From Chloracidobacterium validum (GTDB lineage Bacteria; Acidobacteriota; Blastocatellia; Chloracidobacteriales; Chloracidobacteriaceae), in assembly GCF_018304825.1 (NCBI RefSeq), contig NZ_CP072649.1, positions 868,001 through 932,000 of the forward strand: a stretch of 64,000 bases of DNA, in the 5' to 3' direction. Positions 1 to 8,833 of this stretch are shown here, one piece after another. The position numbers and the translations under genes are program-made. Below the pieces are notes generated by a model, which did no database searches, had not been told where the DNA came from, and saw only the letters and a program-made list of their open reading frames with translations. Each line of letters begins with the position of its first letter. Position 1 is the first letter of the stretch.

Positions 1-1
1 T

Positions 2-43
2 GAGCCACGCGCCGACCTCCGCGCGCTGGGTCTTTTGCGCTAA
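2..43 (+). CDS. possible 3' end of an upstream gene (partial)
   Basis: Reading from base 2, thirteen sense codons (ending Leu-Gly-Leu-Leu-Arg) run to a TAA at 41-43. Codon choice is like that of the neighbouring genes, so this may be the tail of a gene that begins before the window and precedes proA. Thirteen codons are too few to name a product. Confidence 0.3.
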   Translation, partial: EPRADLRALGLLR

Positions 44-63
44 ACCATTGCGCGCGCTGCCCT

Positions 64-1332
64 ATGCTTGACCTTCGCCCAATGATGACCGCCGCCAAAG
101 CCGCCAGCCGCCAAGCAGCGGTGCTTGACACTGCGGTGAAAAACCAGGCGCTCCTGGCCCTGGCCAACGCCATCGGGGCCCGTCGCGCCGAACTACAGGC
201 AGCGAACGCGGAAGATTTGGCCGCCGCCGAACGGGCCGGACTGCCCGCCCCGCTGCGCGACCGGCTCGCGCTGACCGATTCAGTTTTGGCCGCGATGGTG
301 GACGGGCTGCGTGACATTGCGGCGCAGCCGGACCCCGTTGGCGAAATCGGCGAACTCCGGCGCCGCCCAAACGGCCTGTTGGTCGGACGCATGCGCATCC
401 CGCTGGGCGTCGTGGCCATCATTTACGAATCTCGTCCAAACGTGACGGTGGATGCGGCGGCGCTCTGCCTCAAGGCCGGGAATGCCGTTGTCTTGCGCGG
501 CGGCTCCGAAGCCTTCCACTCCAACCAGGCGCTGGGACGGCTCATGGGCGAAGTCTTGGAACGGCTGGGACTGCCACCGGCGCTTGTGACGGTGATTCCA
601 ACGCCCGACCGCGCCGTGATGGCCGAACTGCTGAAGCTCGACGACCTCGTTGATCTGGTCATCCCACGCGGAGGCAAGGAACTCATCCGGTTTGTGGCCG
701 AACACTCGCGCATTCCGGTCATCAAGCACTTCGAGGGCGTGTGCCATACCTACCTCGACGCCAGCGCCGATCCGGAGGTGGCCGTTCCGGTTGTCGTCAA
801 CGCCAAGGCGCAGCGGCCGGCAACGTGCAACGCCACCGAAACCCTGCTCATTCATGCGGCGGCCGTGGAAACCTGCCTGGTGCCGGTCATCCAGGCGCTC
901 CTGGCGGCAGCCGTTGAGATTCGCGCCTGTGAACGCACGCGCCAGGCCTTGCGCGCGCACGGCGTGACGGCCGAGCGCATCGTTCCGGCCCAGGCTTCGG
1001 ACTTCGGCTGTGAGTTTCTGGACCACATTCTGGCCGTCAAGGTCGTTGACGACTATGCGGCCGCCGTGGCGCATATCCAGACCTACGGTTCCAGCCACAC
1101 CGAAGCCATCGTCACCCGCGATCATGCCACGGCCATGCGCTTCATTCGTGACATTGGCTCATCAACCGTCATCGTCAACGCCTCGACACGCTTTGCCGAC
1201 GGACAACAGCTTGGTCTCGGCGCCGAAATTGGCATCAGCACGACCAAGCTCCATGCCTTCGGCCCAATGGGGGCGCGGGAACTCACAACCCAGAAGTTTG
1301 TCGTTTTTGGCGAAGGGCAGACACGTACTTGA
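64..1332 (+). CDS. proA: Gamma-glutamyl phosphate reductase
   Basis: Cytosolic enzyme that reduces gamma-glutamyl phosphate to glutamate semialdehyde with NADPH, the second step of proline synthesis. The 422-residue length is normal for the family. Characteristic blocks are visible: the YESRPNVTVDAA segment (about 121-132), the LRGGSEAFHSN segment (144-154) and the catalytic cysteine (about C255) in RPATCNATETLL. The C-terminal FGPMGARELTT block is also typical. The first ATG (64) lacks a clear Shine-Dalgarno; ATGs at 82 and 85 are alternatives. No proB is visible downstream, so any proB partner must lie upstream of the window or elsewhere. A gap of 94 bases separates it from the thiolase gene. 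Confidence 0.96.
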   Translation: MLDLRPMMTAAKAASRQAAVLDTAVKNQALLALANAIGARRAELQAANAEDLAAAERAGLPAPLRDRLALTDSVLAAMVDGLRDIAAQPDPVGEIGELRRRPNGLLVGRMRIPLGVVAIIYESRPNVTVDAAALCLKAGNAVVLRGGSEAFHSNQALGRLMGEVLERLGLPPALVTVIPTPDRAVMAELLKLDDLVDLVIPRGGKELIRFVAEHSRIPVIKHFEGVCHTYLDASADPEVAVPVVVNAKAQRPATCNATETLLIHAAAVETCLVPVIQALLAAAVEIRACERTRQALRAHGVTAERIVPAQASDFGCEFLDHILAVKVVDDYAAAVAHIQTYGSSHTEAIVTRDHATAMRFIRDIGSSTVIVNASTRFADGQQLGLGAEIGISTTKLHAFGPMGARELTTQKFVVFGEGQTRT

Positions 1333-1426
1333 TGGACTGGGAGGCATGCCCAGTTTCGTGCGCTTTCGGGCTTGGTGTACGATGCCCCAGACTTGGCTAT
1401 TCTAACCACAACAAGAGGTTGTTTTG

Positions 1427-2635
1427 ATGACGCGCGACGCCTTCATTTTCGATGCGATTCGCACACCGCGCGGGCGCGGCAAAGCGTCCGGGGCGCTGTA
1501 TGAGGTCAAGCCCATTGACCTAGTGACCCAGCTCCTGCGCGAGCTGCAACGGCGGCATGGCTTCAACACCAGTGAAGTTGACGACATCATTCTCGGTTGC
1601 GTAACGCCCATCGGCGACCAGGGGGCCAACCTTGCCAAGACGGCGGCGCTCTACGCCGGCTATGCCGAAACGGTTGCCGGACAACAAATCAATCGCTTCT
1701 GCGCCTCTGGACTGGAAGCCGTCAATCATGCCGCCATGCGGGTGCGGTCCGGGTGGGAAGACCTGGTGATCGGTGGCGGCGTGGAGTCCATGAGCCGGGT
1801 TCCCATGGGTTCGGACGGCGGGGCAATGATGCTGGACCCACAGGTGAGCGCTAGGCTGCGCTTCGTGCCCCAGGGCATCGGCGCCGACCTGATTGCAACC
1901 CTGGAAAACTTTTCACGTGAGGACGTGGACGCCTACGCGCTACGCTCGCACCAGCGCGCGGCCCGGGCCACGGCAGACGGCTACTTCCGGCGCTCGCTCG
2001 TCCCCGTCACCGACCTGAACGGACTTCAGCTTCTCGACCGGGACGAACTCATCCGCCCGGATACGACGCTCGACGCGCTGGCCCAACTCCAACCGTCCTT
2101 TGCCCAGATGGGCGAGCTTGGGTTCGATGCCGTCGCGCAACTGCGCTATCCCGGCGTCGAGCGGATTCGCCATGTTCACACGGCGGGCAACTCGTCCGGC
2201 ATCGTGGACGGAGCGGCGCTGGTCCTGGTCGGAAGCCGCGACAAGGGTGACGCGCTCGGCCTCAAGCCCCGCGCCCGCATCGTGGCGGCCGCCGTCACCG
2301 GCAGTGAACCGACCATCATGCTCACCGGTCCGCTGCCGGCCACGCGCAAGGTCCTGGCCAAAGCCGGGATGACCATTGCTGACATTGACTTGTTTGAGGT
2401 CAACGAGGCCTTTGCGTCGGTCGTCCTGAAGTTTTCCCGCGACATGGACGTTGACCCCGAAACGATCAACGTCAATGGCGGCGCGATTGCCATGGGGCAC
2501 CCGCTGGGCGCGACCGGGGCGATGCTGCTCGGAACCGCGTTGGATGAGCTGGAACGGCGCGACAAGACAACCGCGCTCATCACGCTGTGCGTTGGCGGTG
2601 GCATGGGGATTGCCACGATCATCGAACGGGTTTGA
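1427..2635 (+). CDS. fadA: Acetyl-CoA C-acyltransferase (thiolase)
   Basis: Cleaves 3-ketoacyl-CoA with CoA, the last step of beta-oxidation. The start is the ATG at 1427, eight bases after AGAGG (1414-1418); the TTG directly before it is less likely. The 402-residue protein has the thiolase signature with the acylated cysteine (about C92) in [11 protein letters not shown], the VNEAFA block, the histidine in [15 protein letters not shown], and the C-terminal acid/base cysteine in LCVGGGMG. It ends 16 bases before the multifunctional beta-oxidation gene, so the two are almost certainly cotranscribed and form a FadA-FadB or FadI-FadJ complex. Which of those two paralogous systems it resembles more closely cannot be decided by eye. 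Confidence 0.93.
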   Translation: MTRDAFIFDAIRTPRGRGKASGALYEVKPIDLVTQLLRELQRRHGFNTSEVDDIILGCVTPIGDQGANLAKTAALYAGYAETVAGQQINRFCASGLEAVNHAAMRVRSGWEDLVIGGGVESMSRVPMGSDGGAMMLDPQVSARLRFVPQGIGADLIATLENFSREDVDAYALRSHQRAARATADGYFRRSLVPVTDLNGLQLLDRDELIRPDTTLDALAQLQPSFAQMGELGFDAVAQLRYPGVERIRHVHTAGNSSGIVDGAALVLVGSRDKGDALGLKPRARIVAAAVTGSEPTIMLTGPLPATRKVLAKAGMTIADIDLFEVNEAFASVVLKFSRDMDVDPETINVNGGAIAMGHPLGATGAMLLGTALDELERRDKTTALITLCVGGGMGIATIIERV

Positions 2636-2651
2636 ACCAGAAAGGAAGTCT

Positions 2652-4784
2652 ATGGCGTTTCGGTACGAAAAGGATACGGACAACATCGTCACCATCACGA
2701 TGGATATGCCGAATCGGTCGGCAAATGTCATCAATGCGGAGTTCAACAACGCGCTTGCGGATGTGTTCACCCAGCTCAAGGCAGAAAGCGAACTGACCGG
2801 CGTGGTCATCACCTCGGCCAAGAAAACCTTCCTGGCCGGGGCCGACCTGGAACCCATGCTGGACGTCCGCGATCCGGCGGCGTTGTTCAATGAAATCCAG
2901 CAGGTCAAGCGCATCTTTCGCGGCATGGAAACCTTCGGGAAGCCCTTTGTGGCCGCCATCAACGGCGCGGCCATGGGTGGCGGACTGGAGCTGGCGCTCG
3001 CTTGCCACTATCGCGTCCTGCTTGACCGCCCGGACGCCCAGGTGGGACTGCCGGAAGTGACTCTGGGGCTGATTCCAGGCGGCGGCGGCGTCACCCGGAT
3101 GACCCGCATGCTGGGGCTGGAGACGGCACTGCCGCTTCTGACCGAAGGGAAGCGTTTGTCGCCGGCCGAAGCCAAGGCGTTGGGGGTCGTCAACGAACTG
3201 GCAGCGACGCCCGAAGAACTCATGGCCAAAGCCAAAGCCTGGATTCACGCCAACCCGCATCCCCAGCAACCCTGGGACACCAAAGGTTATCGGTTGCCGG
3301 GCGGCGACCCACGGACGCCGAAAGTCGCGCAGATGATCGCCGCCGCGCCGGCCGTCCTCCTGAAGAAAACCCGTGGCAATTTCCCCGCCCCGCTGGCCAT
3401 TCTCAGTGCGGCTGTAGAGGGCGCGCTGGTGGACTTCGACACCGCCGACCGCATCGAATCACGCTACCTAGCGAACGTGGCGACCGGACAAGTCGCCAAA
3501 AACATGATCACGGCCTTCTGGTTTCAGCTCAACCAAATCAACGGTGGCGGCAGTCGCCCGGCCGATGTGCCACCGGCGAAATTTTCCAAGGTTGGCATTC
3601 TCGGCGCCGGCATGATGGGCAGCGGCATTGCCTACGCCTGCGCGACCGCCGGGTTATCGGTTGTTCTCAAGGACACCACCCAGGAGCAGGCCGAAAAAGG
3701 GAAAGCTTACACAGAGAAAGTGCTCCGTCCACGGATCGAAAAAGGACGGATGACCGAAGCCCAACTGGCCGAGACGCTGGCGCGGATTCATCCAACGACC
3801 AACCCGGAAGACCTGCGTGGCTGCGAACTCATCATCGAAGCCGTTTTTGAGGATCGCGCCGTCAAGCGCGATGCCACCCAGGAGGCCGAAGCCCGGTTGG
3901 AGCCGACGGCAATTTTTGCTTCCAATACCTCGACCCTCCCCATCACCAGCCTCGCCCAGGTTTCTGAACGGCCGGAAAACTTCATTGGGCTGCATTTCTT
4001 CTCGCCGGTGGACAAAATGCCGCTCGTGGAAATCATCGTCGGGGCAAAGACGTCACCGGAGACGCTCGCCCGCAGCTTTGATTTCGTTCGGCAGATCAAG
4101 AAAACGCCCATCGTCGTCAATGATAGTCGTGGCTTTTATACTTCGCGCGTTTTCGGCACCTACACGTCCGAAGGCTTGACCTTGCTGGCCGAGGGACAGG
4201 CGGCAAGCGTGATCGAACAGGCCGGGCTACAGGCCGGGATGCCGGTCGGCCCACTGGCCGTCTCGGACGAAGTCAGCCTCAAGCTCATGCAGTACGTCCG
4301 GCAGCAAACCGAGCGCGACTTGGCAGCGGAGGGCAAGCCGATTCCCGACCAACCATCGAACCGCGTCCTGGACGCGATGCTCGCCCAGGGACGCGCTGGC
4401 AAGGCGGCCAAGGCTGGCTTTTACGAATATCCGCCCGAAGGCAAGAAGTTTCTCTGGCCGGGACTGCGCGAGCTGTTTCCACCCCAGGCCGCCCTGCCCT
4501 TTGAAGACATCCGCGACCGGTTGCTGTTCATTCAGGCGATTGAAACCGTCCGCTGTCTCGAGGAAAATGTGCTGCGTTCGGTGGCGGACGCCAATCTGGG
4601 CAGCCTGTTCGGTTGGGGCTTCCCAGCCTATACCGGTGGAACGCTACAGTTCATCAACGGCTATGGCATTCGAGCGTTCGTCGAGCGCGCGCAAGCGTTA
4701 GCGACCAAGTATGGCTCGCGCTTTGCGCCGCCGGCCCGGCTGCTCGCCATGGCCGAAGCCGGTGAATCGTTTCCAACCCTCTAG
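2652..4784 (+). CDS. fadJ: Multifunctional beta-oxidation enzyme: enoyl-CoA hydratase / 3-hydroxyacyl-CoA dehydrogenase
   Basis: Performs hydration and NAD-dependent oxidation of fatty acyl-CoA intermediates and feeds the thiolase encoded upstream. The start at 2652 is preceded by AAAGGAAG (2641-2648); the open frame reaching back to 2451 only overlaps the thiolase gene. The 710-residue protein has an N-terminal crotonase domain (about 1-200) with the oxyanion-hole segment NGAAMGGGLELALAC and LGLIPGGGG. A Rossmann domain begins at about residue 312 with VGILGAGMMGSGIA, and the dehydrogenase active-site block is IGLHFFSPVDKMPLVE. A second C-terminal 3HCDH repeat follows. Length and order match the FadB/FadJ family. 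Confidence 0.95.
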   Translation: MAFRYEKDTDNIVTITMDMPNRSANVINAEFNNALADVFTQLKAESELTGVVITSAKKTFLAGADLEPMLDVRDPAALFNEIQQVKRIFRGMETFGKPFVAAINGAAMGGGLELALACHYRVLLDRPDAQVGLPEVTLGLIPGGGGVTRMTRMLGLETALPLLTEGKRLSPAEAKALGVVNELAATPEELMAKAKAWIHANPHPQQPWDTKGYRLPGGDPRTPKVAQMIAAAPAVLLKKTRGNFPAPLAILSAAVEGALVDFDTADRIESRYLANVATGQVAKNMITAFWFQLNQINGGGSRPADVPPAKFSKVGILGAGMMGSGIAYACATAGLSVVLKDTTQEQAEKGKAYTEKVLRPRIEKGRMTEAQLAETLARIHPTTNPEDLRGCELIIEAVFEDRAVKRDATQEAEARLEPTAIFASNTSTLPITSLAQVSERPENFIGLHFFSPVDKMPLVEIIVGAKTSPETLARSFDFVRQIKKTPIVVNDSRGFYTSRVFGTYTSEGLTLLAEGQAASVIEQAGLQAGMPVGPLAVSDEVSLKLMQYVRQQTERDLAAEGKPIPDQPSNRVLDAMLAQGRAGKAAKAGFYEYPPEGKKFLWPGLRELFPPQAALPFEDIRDRLLFIQAIETVRCLEENVLRSVADANLGSLFGWGFPAYTGGTLQFINGYGIRAFVERAQALATKYGSRFAPPARLLAMAEAGESFPTL

Positions 4785-4793
4785 CTCACGGCA

Positions 4794-4816
4794 GGACGCC
4801 GGGCAAGCCGGCGTCC
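4794..4816 (+). terminator. Hairpin after the beta-oxidation pair
   Basis: Perfect 9-bp inverted repeat: arms 4794-4802 and 4808-4816, loop of five bases. No T-tract follows, so it may be a weak terminator or an mRNA 3' stabiliser. It lies ten bases after the fadJ stop codon and 16 bases before the next start codon. Confidence 0.5.
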
Positions 4817-4832
4817 GCCTACTTCGACGTTC

Positions 4833-6176
4833 ATGACCAATCATCCGGTCATCGTATTGACCATTGGCGTACCCGAACGTGTCTTGAAGGACCTTGGGCA
4901 GGCTTTTGGCTCGCGCTTCAGCTTCATTGCCGTCCCGGACGAAACGGCCCTGCGTGACCAGCTCAACCAAGTGGCGGCTCCGATTGTTTTGTGTGGCAAC
5001 CTGCCTGGGCCAGCGTCTGGGGAAGCCATCGTGGGTCAACTCGCGACGTGGCACAAGGCGGCGCAGGGCATTCTCTTGATTGAGGCTGACCGGGTGGTCA
5101 ACACGCTGGGGACGCCCGACGCGCTCCGGGATTTTCGTTACATCAGCTTGCCGCTGGATGTGTTTGCGGCCCGTCAAACCCTTGAAGCGGCGGCCGACAT
5201 CGCGGCGTTGCGGCAGGAAAATCGCTCGCTTATCAATGACTTGGAGCGGTATTTAGCCACCTTGCGGGGCGCGTCCGAGGACCGCGTCAAGCAAGTCGCC
5301 CAGGAGCGCGACGAGTACCGGCGTCAGCACATCCGCATGCTTGATAGCATTCGCAACGCCGAACGTATCCAGCGCGCCATTTTGCCGTCAGAAGCGAAGT
5401 TGGACGCGATTATTACCCAGTATTTTCTCATCTATAAGCCACGCGACATCGTGTCCGGTGATTTTTACTGGACGCACATCGTCAAGGATGAAGACCGAAT
5501 GGTGTTTTACCTTGCCGTAGCGGACTGCACGGGGCATGGCGTTCCGGGGGCCTTTCTTTCGATGGTGGGAACTACCTTGCTCAACCAAATCATTGCCCAA
5601 AACCCCTGGCAGTCGCCGGGCTCTATTTTAGAGCAGTTGCATGATGGCGTGCTGAACTCGCTGCGCCAGACGAGCCGGCGGCTCGATATTGACGATGGGA
5701 TGGAGATTTGTCTCTGCCGACTGCAAGGCGTCAATGTCACGTTTGCCGGAGCGCGCCGACCGCTCTACATTGCCTTGCAGGATGACAACCGCCGGTGGCG
5801 GCTTGAAGAAATCAAAGGTGACCGCCGCACGATTGGCGGGGGACGGCGACGGGAAGGGTGGCAATATACCGATCACGACCTCGAAGTTCCGCTCGGGTCC
5901 ATGCTCTACCTCACGACTGATGGCTTTGCCGACCAGTCCAACCCACAGTCGGAGCGCTATGGCGCGCGGCGACTGCGCGACAAGCTACTTGAGTTGGCGC
6001 CGATGACCTGCCTGGGTCAGCGCTTTGCCCTCGAAAAAGAACTCAGTCAGTTTCAGAAGGATGAGCCACAGCGGGATGACATGACGATCTTTGGCATACG
6101 CGCACCGATTATGTCAGCGGCGGCACTCCAGCTTCCATCTGGCGCGTTCAGCGTTACTGGAAACCTCATCCTTTAG
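4833..6176 (+). CDS. SpoIIE-type PP2C serine phosphatase with degenerate receiver domain
   Basis: Probable regulatory protein phosphatase of 447 residues. Residues about 1-120 look like a response-regulator receiver fold, but the strand that should carry the phospho-acceptor aspartate reads APIVLCGNLPG and the conserved lysine position reads SLPLD, so it is probably not phosphorylated. A coiled coil (about 125-175) follows. The SpoIIE/PP2C domain (about 200-430) carries SGDFYW, the metal-binding aspartate in VADCTGHGVPGAFLSMVG, TTDGFADQ, and the final RDDMT aspartates. Such enzymes typically dephosphorylate STAS anti-anti-sigma proteins, but no STAS or kinase partner is encoded nearby. No strong Shine-Dalgarno precedes the ATG. 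Confidence 0.88.
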   Translation: MTNHPVIVLTIGVPERVLKDLGQAFGSRFSFIAVPDETALRDQLNQVAAPIVLCGNLPGPASGEAIVGQLATWHKAAQGILLIEADRVVNTLGTPDALRDFRYISLPLDVFAARQTLEAAADIAALRQENRSLINDLERYLATLRGASEDRVKQVAQERDEYRRQHIRMLDSIRNAERIQRAILPSEAKLDAIITQYFLIYKPRDIVSGDFYWTHIVKDEDRMVFYLAVADCTGHGVPGAFLSMVGTTLLNQIIAQNPWQSPGSILEQLHDGVLNSLRQTSRRLDIDDGMEICLCRLQGVNVTFAGARRPLYIALQDDNRRWRLEEIKGDRRTIGGGRRREGWQYTDHDLEVPLGSMLYLTTDGFADQSNPQSERYGARRLRDKLLELAPMTCLGQRFALEKELSQFQKDEPQRDDMTIFGIRAPIMSAAALQLPSGAFSVTGNLIL

Positions 6177-6480
6177 CCAGCCGGCGTCAGCAAGCCAGGC
6201 AACCCACACCACGGCAGTCAAAACACGCCATCCGTCCGCTTGCCCAAGGTTTACGCCAGCGGTTTAGCCAACGGCCGGATGGCCGCGCGGCTACCCACGC
6301 CCGTGCGGCACCGGCCGCCAGGTGACCGGACGAGAACGCGCGACGAATAAAAAGCTTTACAGTCCTGTAACGCGCGACGTAACATTACCGCCACTCTATA
6401 GAAAAATCGAGTTTCGGTTGCGCCTCAAGCAATACTCTTTTCTTGAGCGTGGCCGGCCGGTGATTGACGAGGAATAGGCG
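6177..6480. other. 304-bp intergenic region before the secreted unknown gene
   Basis: No credible gene on either strand. It holds the perfect palindrome described at 6357-6370, a possible -10 (CTATAG near 6396) and a Shine-Dalgarno (GAGGAA) just before the ATG at 6481. No riboswitch or tRNA structure was recognised. Confidence 0.6.
6357..6370. promoter_or_regulatory. Palindrome TTACAGTCCTGTAA, possible operator
   Basis: A 14-base sequence with 6-bp arms TTACAG/CTGTAA around TC. It lies about 110 bases upstream of the start of the secreted protein gene, where a promoter is expected. A repressor or activator site is plausible; no second copy was noticed in the window. Confidence 0.3.
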
Positions 6481-7353
6481 ATGTCGTGGATGAGGTTAGT
6501 CACGGTTGGATCGTGCTTGTTGCTCGTTTCCCCTACCAACCTATGCGTGGTCCAACCAGCTTGGGCACAACAGAGCGGCATTGCGGATAATGAATTGCCA
6601 GCCGCCATCAAAGCGCTCCGAAGTGAAATCGTTGCCCTTCAGGGCGAGCTATCCAGCTACACAGCCGGGGTGCAGGGTGGCGACAAAGCCCGCCGGGGCA
6701 AGGGGTTCGAGACCTATCAGAAACAGTTTTCTGCGCTTGGTGGCAAAATTTCGAGCTGTCGTGAGCGGTTGCAGTATTTTCACGAGCAAGTCACAAGACT
6801 TTACCGCACAATGCCAAACTCATCGCTCTACACCGCCGCGCGGCAGGCCTATGCCGATGCCAAGAACGACTTTGACGCGCTGGCCTCGAACTACACCAGC
6901 GCTCCCCGCCCAGAAACGATGCAAGTCGCTGAAATCCGGGTCATGGATGGGCGTCTCACTCGGCATCTAACGCGCACGGCCCCTGAACCGGCCGCGACCA
7001 AACCTGAGCAAAGTGTGGGGCAAGCCATCCTTAAGGCAGACGACATCCGTTACATTGGGAAATTCGACTCGGTTGAAGTCTATCTCGTCACGATCAAGGA
7101 CACGGCGCACTACGTCCTGACCGGCATGCGCGAGCGAGTGATTAACCAAGATGGTGCTGTCACCGAGATCGTACGCCAAACGATTCTTTACTCAGAACCC
7201 TTCCCATCCAAACAAACCATCGGACGCCAGACCGATCAGCACTTCGAGAGTGTGCTCCAGCAAAAATTCAGCCTGCTTTCGGACGACCAAAACGTAGCCG
7301 ATCTCATTTTGGAAGAGTTGCTCAAGGCGCGAAGCTACGCGCGCGCCGAGTAG
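6481..7353 (+). CDS. Secreted protein of unknown function
   Basis: 290 residues with a Sec signal peptide (hydrophobic stretch to about residue 25, likely cleavage after AWA-QQ). The mature protein begins with a helical, coiled-coil-like region (about 35-125), has a proline/threonine linker near 160, and ends in a mixed region (about 170-290) containing VEVYLVTIKDTAHYVLTG. A good Shine-Dalgarno (GAGGAA) precedes the ATG. I do not recognise the family. It stands alone, facing the PATAN/receiver genes that converge on it from the other strand. Confidence 0.75.
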   Translation: MSWMRLVTVGSCLLLVSPTNLCVVQPAWAQQSGIADNELPAAIKALRSEIVALQGELSSYTAGVQGGDKARRGKGFETYQKQFSALGGKISSCRERLQYFHEQVTRLYRTMPNSSLYTAARQAYADAKNDFDALASNYTSAPRPETMQVAEIRVMDGRLTRHLTRTAPEPAATKPEQSVGQAILKADDIRYIGKFDSVEVYLVTIKDTAHYVLTGMRERVINQDGAVTEIVRQTILYSEPFPSKQTIGRQTDQHFESVLQQKFSLLSDDQNVADLILEELLKARSYARAE

Positions 7354-7403
7354 CCATCCGATTTGGCTCCAGCGCCGCCAATATGAACGCGGTCCCCGCG
7401 ACT

Positions 7404-7712
7404 CTACCCCTTGGAAGAAAGCCTTAGCGCCCGCTCGGCCAACGCTGCCCACGAAAGTTCCATGGTTAGATAGGGCGGGTAAAAGTTCGGCACGAAACGG
7501 AAGTTCCCCTCGCGCCATTGCAGCAACGCCAAAAGCGCCGGTTCTCCGGTCAGGGTGTCGAGCGTGGCGTGCGTGACGCAGCCTTTATCAAAGTACATCC
7601 ACCCACGTTGGTTTGGTCGCGTCAGTTCAAGCGCCGCCGGACGGCGCGCGCAACAGAGGATTTGGGTGAGCGTGAGCAAGTCGAGGTCAATCAGGTTTCC
7701 AGAAGTTGGCAC
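7404..7712 (-). CDS. Small PATAN (DUF4388) domain protein
   Basis: A 102-residue protein that is almost entirely one PATAN/DUF4388 domain: an N-terminal LDLLTLTQILCCARRPAALEL strand-helix, a central GWMYFDKGCVTHATLDTLTGEPALLALLQW block, and a GNFRFVPN strand. PATAN domains occur in gliding, heterocyst and two-component regulators as protein-interaction modules. The likely start is the GTG at 7712, ten bases after the stop of the receiver gene on the same strand, which implies cotranscription and probably a functional pair. The protein has no output domain of its own. Confidence 0.75.
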   Translation of the reverse strand: MPTSGNLIDLDLLTLTQILCCARRPAALELTRPNQRGWMYFDKGCVTHATLDTLTGEPALLALLQWREGNFRFVPNFYPPYLTMELSWAALAERALRLSSKG

Positions 7713-7722
7713 AGATTTTCGG

Positions 7723-8652
7723 TTATTCCTTGAGATGGCGCCGAATGTTGAGCACCAACTCTTCAGTCTTGAACGGCTTGGTCATGTATTGCACGGCCCC
7801 GGCCAGCCGGCTCTGGACCTTGTCGAGCAAGCTTTCCCGGCTCGACAACATTACGACCGGAATGGCGGGCCGCGCTTTCAAAGCGCGAATTTGCCGACAG
7901 AGCTGGTAGCCGTCCATGCCACCGGGCAGGGCGACATCCAGCACGACGAGGTCAGGCGTCACTTCCTTGAGTTTGGCCAGGGCCTCATAACCATCCGCGG
8001 CCGTGATGACACGGTAGCCACTCCCTTCGAGGGCCTGGGTAATTACCCGCCGCACGGTGAGGCTGTCATCCACCGCTAAAATAATCTTGGACGCGGAGTT
8101 AGGCTCTGGGAGGCGGTCTTTCGACTCGTCGGTTTGAGTCAATGCAGGCTTTGGCGGCGCGAGGGGTGGCGGGGGACTGGCCGCCGGGGGAACGCTGACG
8201 GCTGGCATAGCCTGGACCGTCGTCGCGGCTTGCGGCCGGGATGGCGTGGCGCGGCGGTCTGGCGAAACCGATGGCAAATTGTCAACCGTCGGCTGGTCTG
8301 GCGATGGGGTGAAGCGATGCGCCCCGGTCGAGCGGACCGGGGTTTGCAGCTCTGCCGATGGTGGCGACAGCCGGGAGGTGACGGCCGGCGGCTGATCCTG
8401 CAACTGACGAATTTTGTCGAGCCATTCCTGCGCTTGGCGGTTTGCCGGATTGATACCCAGGACCTTGGTCAAGCACCAGGCGGCGTCTTTTGGCGTCAGG
8501 GAAACCGAGGCGCGCCACATCCAGGCGACTTCACTGCCAGGGTCGGCCTCGGTCACTTCAATGAGGAGGACCCGCGCCCGCGCCTTGTCACCAGCCTTGG
8601 CCGCCTCGATGGCTTGCTGAAGAAGGTCTTGAAGTTCGATGGACGACAACAT
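7723..8652 (-). CDS. TPR-like / response-regulator receiver protein
   Basis: 309 residues from the ATG at 8652; the longer frame to 8745 adds thirty residues with no domain character. Residues about 1-85 form tetratricopeptide-like helices (IEAAKAGDKARARVLLIEVTEADP and following). A long proline/serine-rich linker (about 90-185) leads to a C-terminal receiver domain (about 190-309) with the acidic pair in LAVDDS, phospho-acceptor D239 in LVVLDVALPGG, and the conserved lysine in YMTKPFK. It resembles PilG/PatA-type receivers without a DNA-binding output. The PATAN protein encoded ten bases downstream is the likely partner. No cognate kinase is adjacent. Confidence 0.88.
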   Translation of the reverse strand: MLSSIELQDLLQQAIEAAKAGDKARARVLLIEVTEADPGSEVAWMWRASVSLTPKDAAWCLTKVLGINPANRQAQEWLDKIRQLQDQPPAVTSRLSPPSAELQTPVRSTGAHRFTPSPDQPTVDNLPSVSPDRRATPSRPQAATTVQAMPAVSVPPAASPPPPLAPPKPALTQTDESKDRLPEPNSASKIILAVDDSLTVRRVITQALEGSGYRVITAADGYEALAKLKEVTPDLVVLDVALPGGMDGYQLCRQIRALKARPAIPVVMLSSRESLLDKVQSRLAGAVQYMTKPFKTEELVLNIRRHLKE

Positions 8653-8833
8653 GGCGTCTCGTGTCGCGTCTGAATAGAACGCCTTGACGGAATCGGCTCC
8701 ACAACAACCAACGGTGACGCGCGCGCGCTCCAGACAAACTACCAAAACCGAACCCTTGGCTGCCTATTGGTACAGCCTGATTGTATGGCGGATGAGGCGG
8801 AGTACGCAACGCTCCTGTTCTGGACAAGCGCGG

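Noticed and set aside
2451-2651. N-terminal extension of the FadJ-type gene
   Set aside because: It overlaps the thiolase gene in another frame; the ATG at 2652 has a good Shine-Dalgarno and fits family length.
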